NCBI GenBank assembly: GCA_963210315.1
Contig: OY723300.1
Location: 248,001 to 312,000 of the forward strand
Length of the DNA: 64,000 nucleotides
DNA from: Rhynchopus euleeides
Taxonomy: Eukaryota > Euglenozoa > Diplonemea > Diplonemida > Diplonemidae
Reading direction: 5' to 3'
The position numbers and the translations under genes are program-made. This document shows, piece by piece, positions 63,340 through 64,000 of the stretch (position 1 is its first letter; each line of letters starts with the position of its first letter). The notes under the pieces were generated by a model that searched no databases, was not told the DNA's origin, and saw only the letters and a program-made list of their open reading frames with translations.

Positions 63340-63384
63340 GGTTTGATCGTCGAGAGTGAATGGAAAAGTAAGTCTCCCAGCACC
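63340..63384 (-). repeat. Dispersed 45-50 bp repeat, copy 3
   Basis: On the minus strand this reads GGTGCTGGGAGACTTACTTT, then the TCACTCTCGACGATCAAACC block. It lies just downstream of the partial gene that ends at 63511, so in this copy it is not upstream of that gene's start. Confidence 0.65.
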
Positions 63385-63510
63385 GGGCAATCATCTCCCC
63401 CCCCCCCGGGAATGGGGGGGGGGGTCGGGAAAAACACCCTCCCCGGTGGAAAACACAACAAAGCCACAGGAAAAAAAACCCCCCCCCTCCGCCCGATGCG
63501 CAAACTGCCT

Positions 63511-63998
63511 TCACGCCGGAGGAAGGTACGCCTTCCGCGAACCCCCACGGGGATGCGTGTATATCTTCGACTGCTTCGCAAGCCGCAAGCTGTAGGTGCC
63601 ATGCGGCTTGCTGAAAGGCGCTGGCTGCGACAGCGGCGGCGGCTGCGGCTGCGGCAAATGCGAAGCTTCGCTCGAAGTGGCCTCCGGAGACATGGCACAC
63701 GGCGACAGGAATCCGCAAGGCTGAGCCTCGACACTGGGCAGCCCACGGCGGGGCGACGCACGGGGTGGCTTGACAGGGGATGGTTGGGGCAGCTGATCCG
63801 GCCGAGGGGGCTCCACCAGCCTCGCATCTGAAGGTTCCTCCACCGGCAGGTCTCCGAAGCGCACCTGCTTCCCCACCACCTCAGGGGTCTCAGGCACGCT
63901 CGTGGTGGACGGTACCTCCGCTGCCGGCTTCGTTGCATTGAGGAATATGTTGACATGCTTCATCCACGCGGGCGCCTCGAGGCCAAACTCATCCTCCC
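63511..63998 (-). CDS. C-terminal part of a Pro-rich protein, runs off the right edge
   Basis: The minus-strand frame enters from the right edge (GEDEFGLEAPAWMKHVNIFL) and ends at a stop at 63511, about 161 residues. The first about 25 residues look structured. The rest is Pro/Ser/Glu-rich and probably disordered (VRFGDLPVEEPSDARLVEPP). There is no clear splice site, and the Met at 63963 is internal to the open frame, so the real start is beyond the window. No family was recognised. Like the other five host genes, it is on the minus strand. Confidence 0.55.
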   Translation of the reverse strand, partial: EDEFGLEAPAWMKHVNIFLNATKPAAEVPSTTSVPETPEVVGKQVRFGDLPVEEPSDARLVEPPRPDQLPQPSPVKPPRASPRRGLPSVEAQPCGFLSPCAMSPEATSSEASHLPQPQPPPLSQPAPFSKPHGTYSLRLAKQSKIYTHPRGGSRKAYLPPA

Positions 63999-64000
63999 CA

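Overview
This is a window of nuclear DNA from a GC-rich microbial eukaryote. The protein-coding genes carry short spliceosomal introns (about 150-460 bp). All seven introns I could place have donors starting GTAT and acceptors ending CAG. Intergenic DNA is full of long G or C runs and palindromic repeats. Protein types (a BIR domain, DUF4116-like repeats, LNG-type SH3-like repeats, giant FN3 protein) would fit an alveolate such as a chromerid, but this is inference and I could not test it.

Layout. 1-9977 is repeat-rich and gene-poor: short tandem repeats, a 1.5 kb terminal-inverted-repeat (TIR) element (588-2117), one possible membrane-protein exon, a decayed hAT-like transposase end (about 3521-3897), two foldback elements (4913-5504 and 5929-6282) and a 0.4 kb tandem duplication (8128-8890). 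9978-34922 is the genic block, with four genes all on the minus strand: a four-exon gene for a roughly 2733-residue LNG-repeat/BIR/PH/coiled-coil/EF-hand protein; a four-exon gene for a roughly 2436-residue fibronectin-III protein; a two-exon leucine-rich-repeat gene; and a divergent phosphoglycerate-kinase-like gene that has lost key catalytic residues. 35489-42289 is a nest of TIR transposons. One outer foldback element is split by at least four insertions, some carrying further insertions, and nearly every junction can be read from its target duplication. 42604-44670 is a minus-strand gene made of about 22 DUF4116-like repeats.

46508-59636 is a 375-bp satellite array interrupted twice. The first interruption is an apparently intact 7.35 kb non-LTR retrotransposon (49432-56783) with a 36-bp target duplication and a 2210-residue ORF holding OTU, zinc-finger, reverse transcriptase and restriction-like endonuclease regions. 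The second is a 1.75 kb element (57695-59444) that encodes a complete tyrosine recombinase between long inverted repeats, next to a small foldback element. 59637-63510 is again repeats, including an uninterrupted copy of the outer foldback family (61732-62372). A final minus-strand gene enters at 63511 and runs off the right edge.

The host genes show no obvious shared pathway. The clearest story in the window is mobile-DNA stratigraphy. The most unusual items are the family of elements ending in CACGGTGG with 2-bp target duplications, the tyrosine-recombinase element with about 150-bp inverted repeats, the retrotransposon with several OTU-like modules, the phosphoglycerate-kinase-like pseudoenzyme, and the BIR-PH-LNG architecture.
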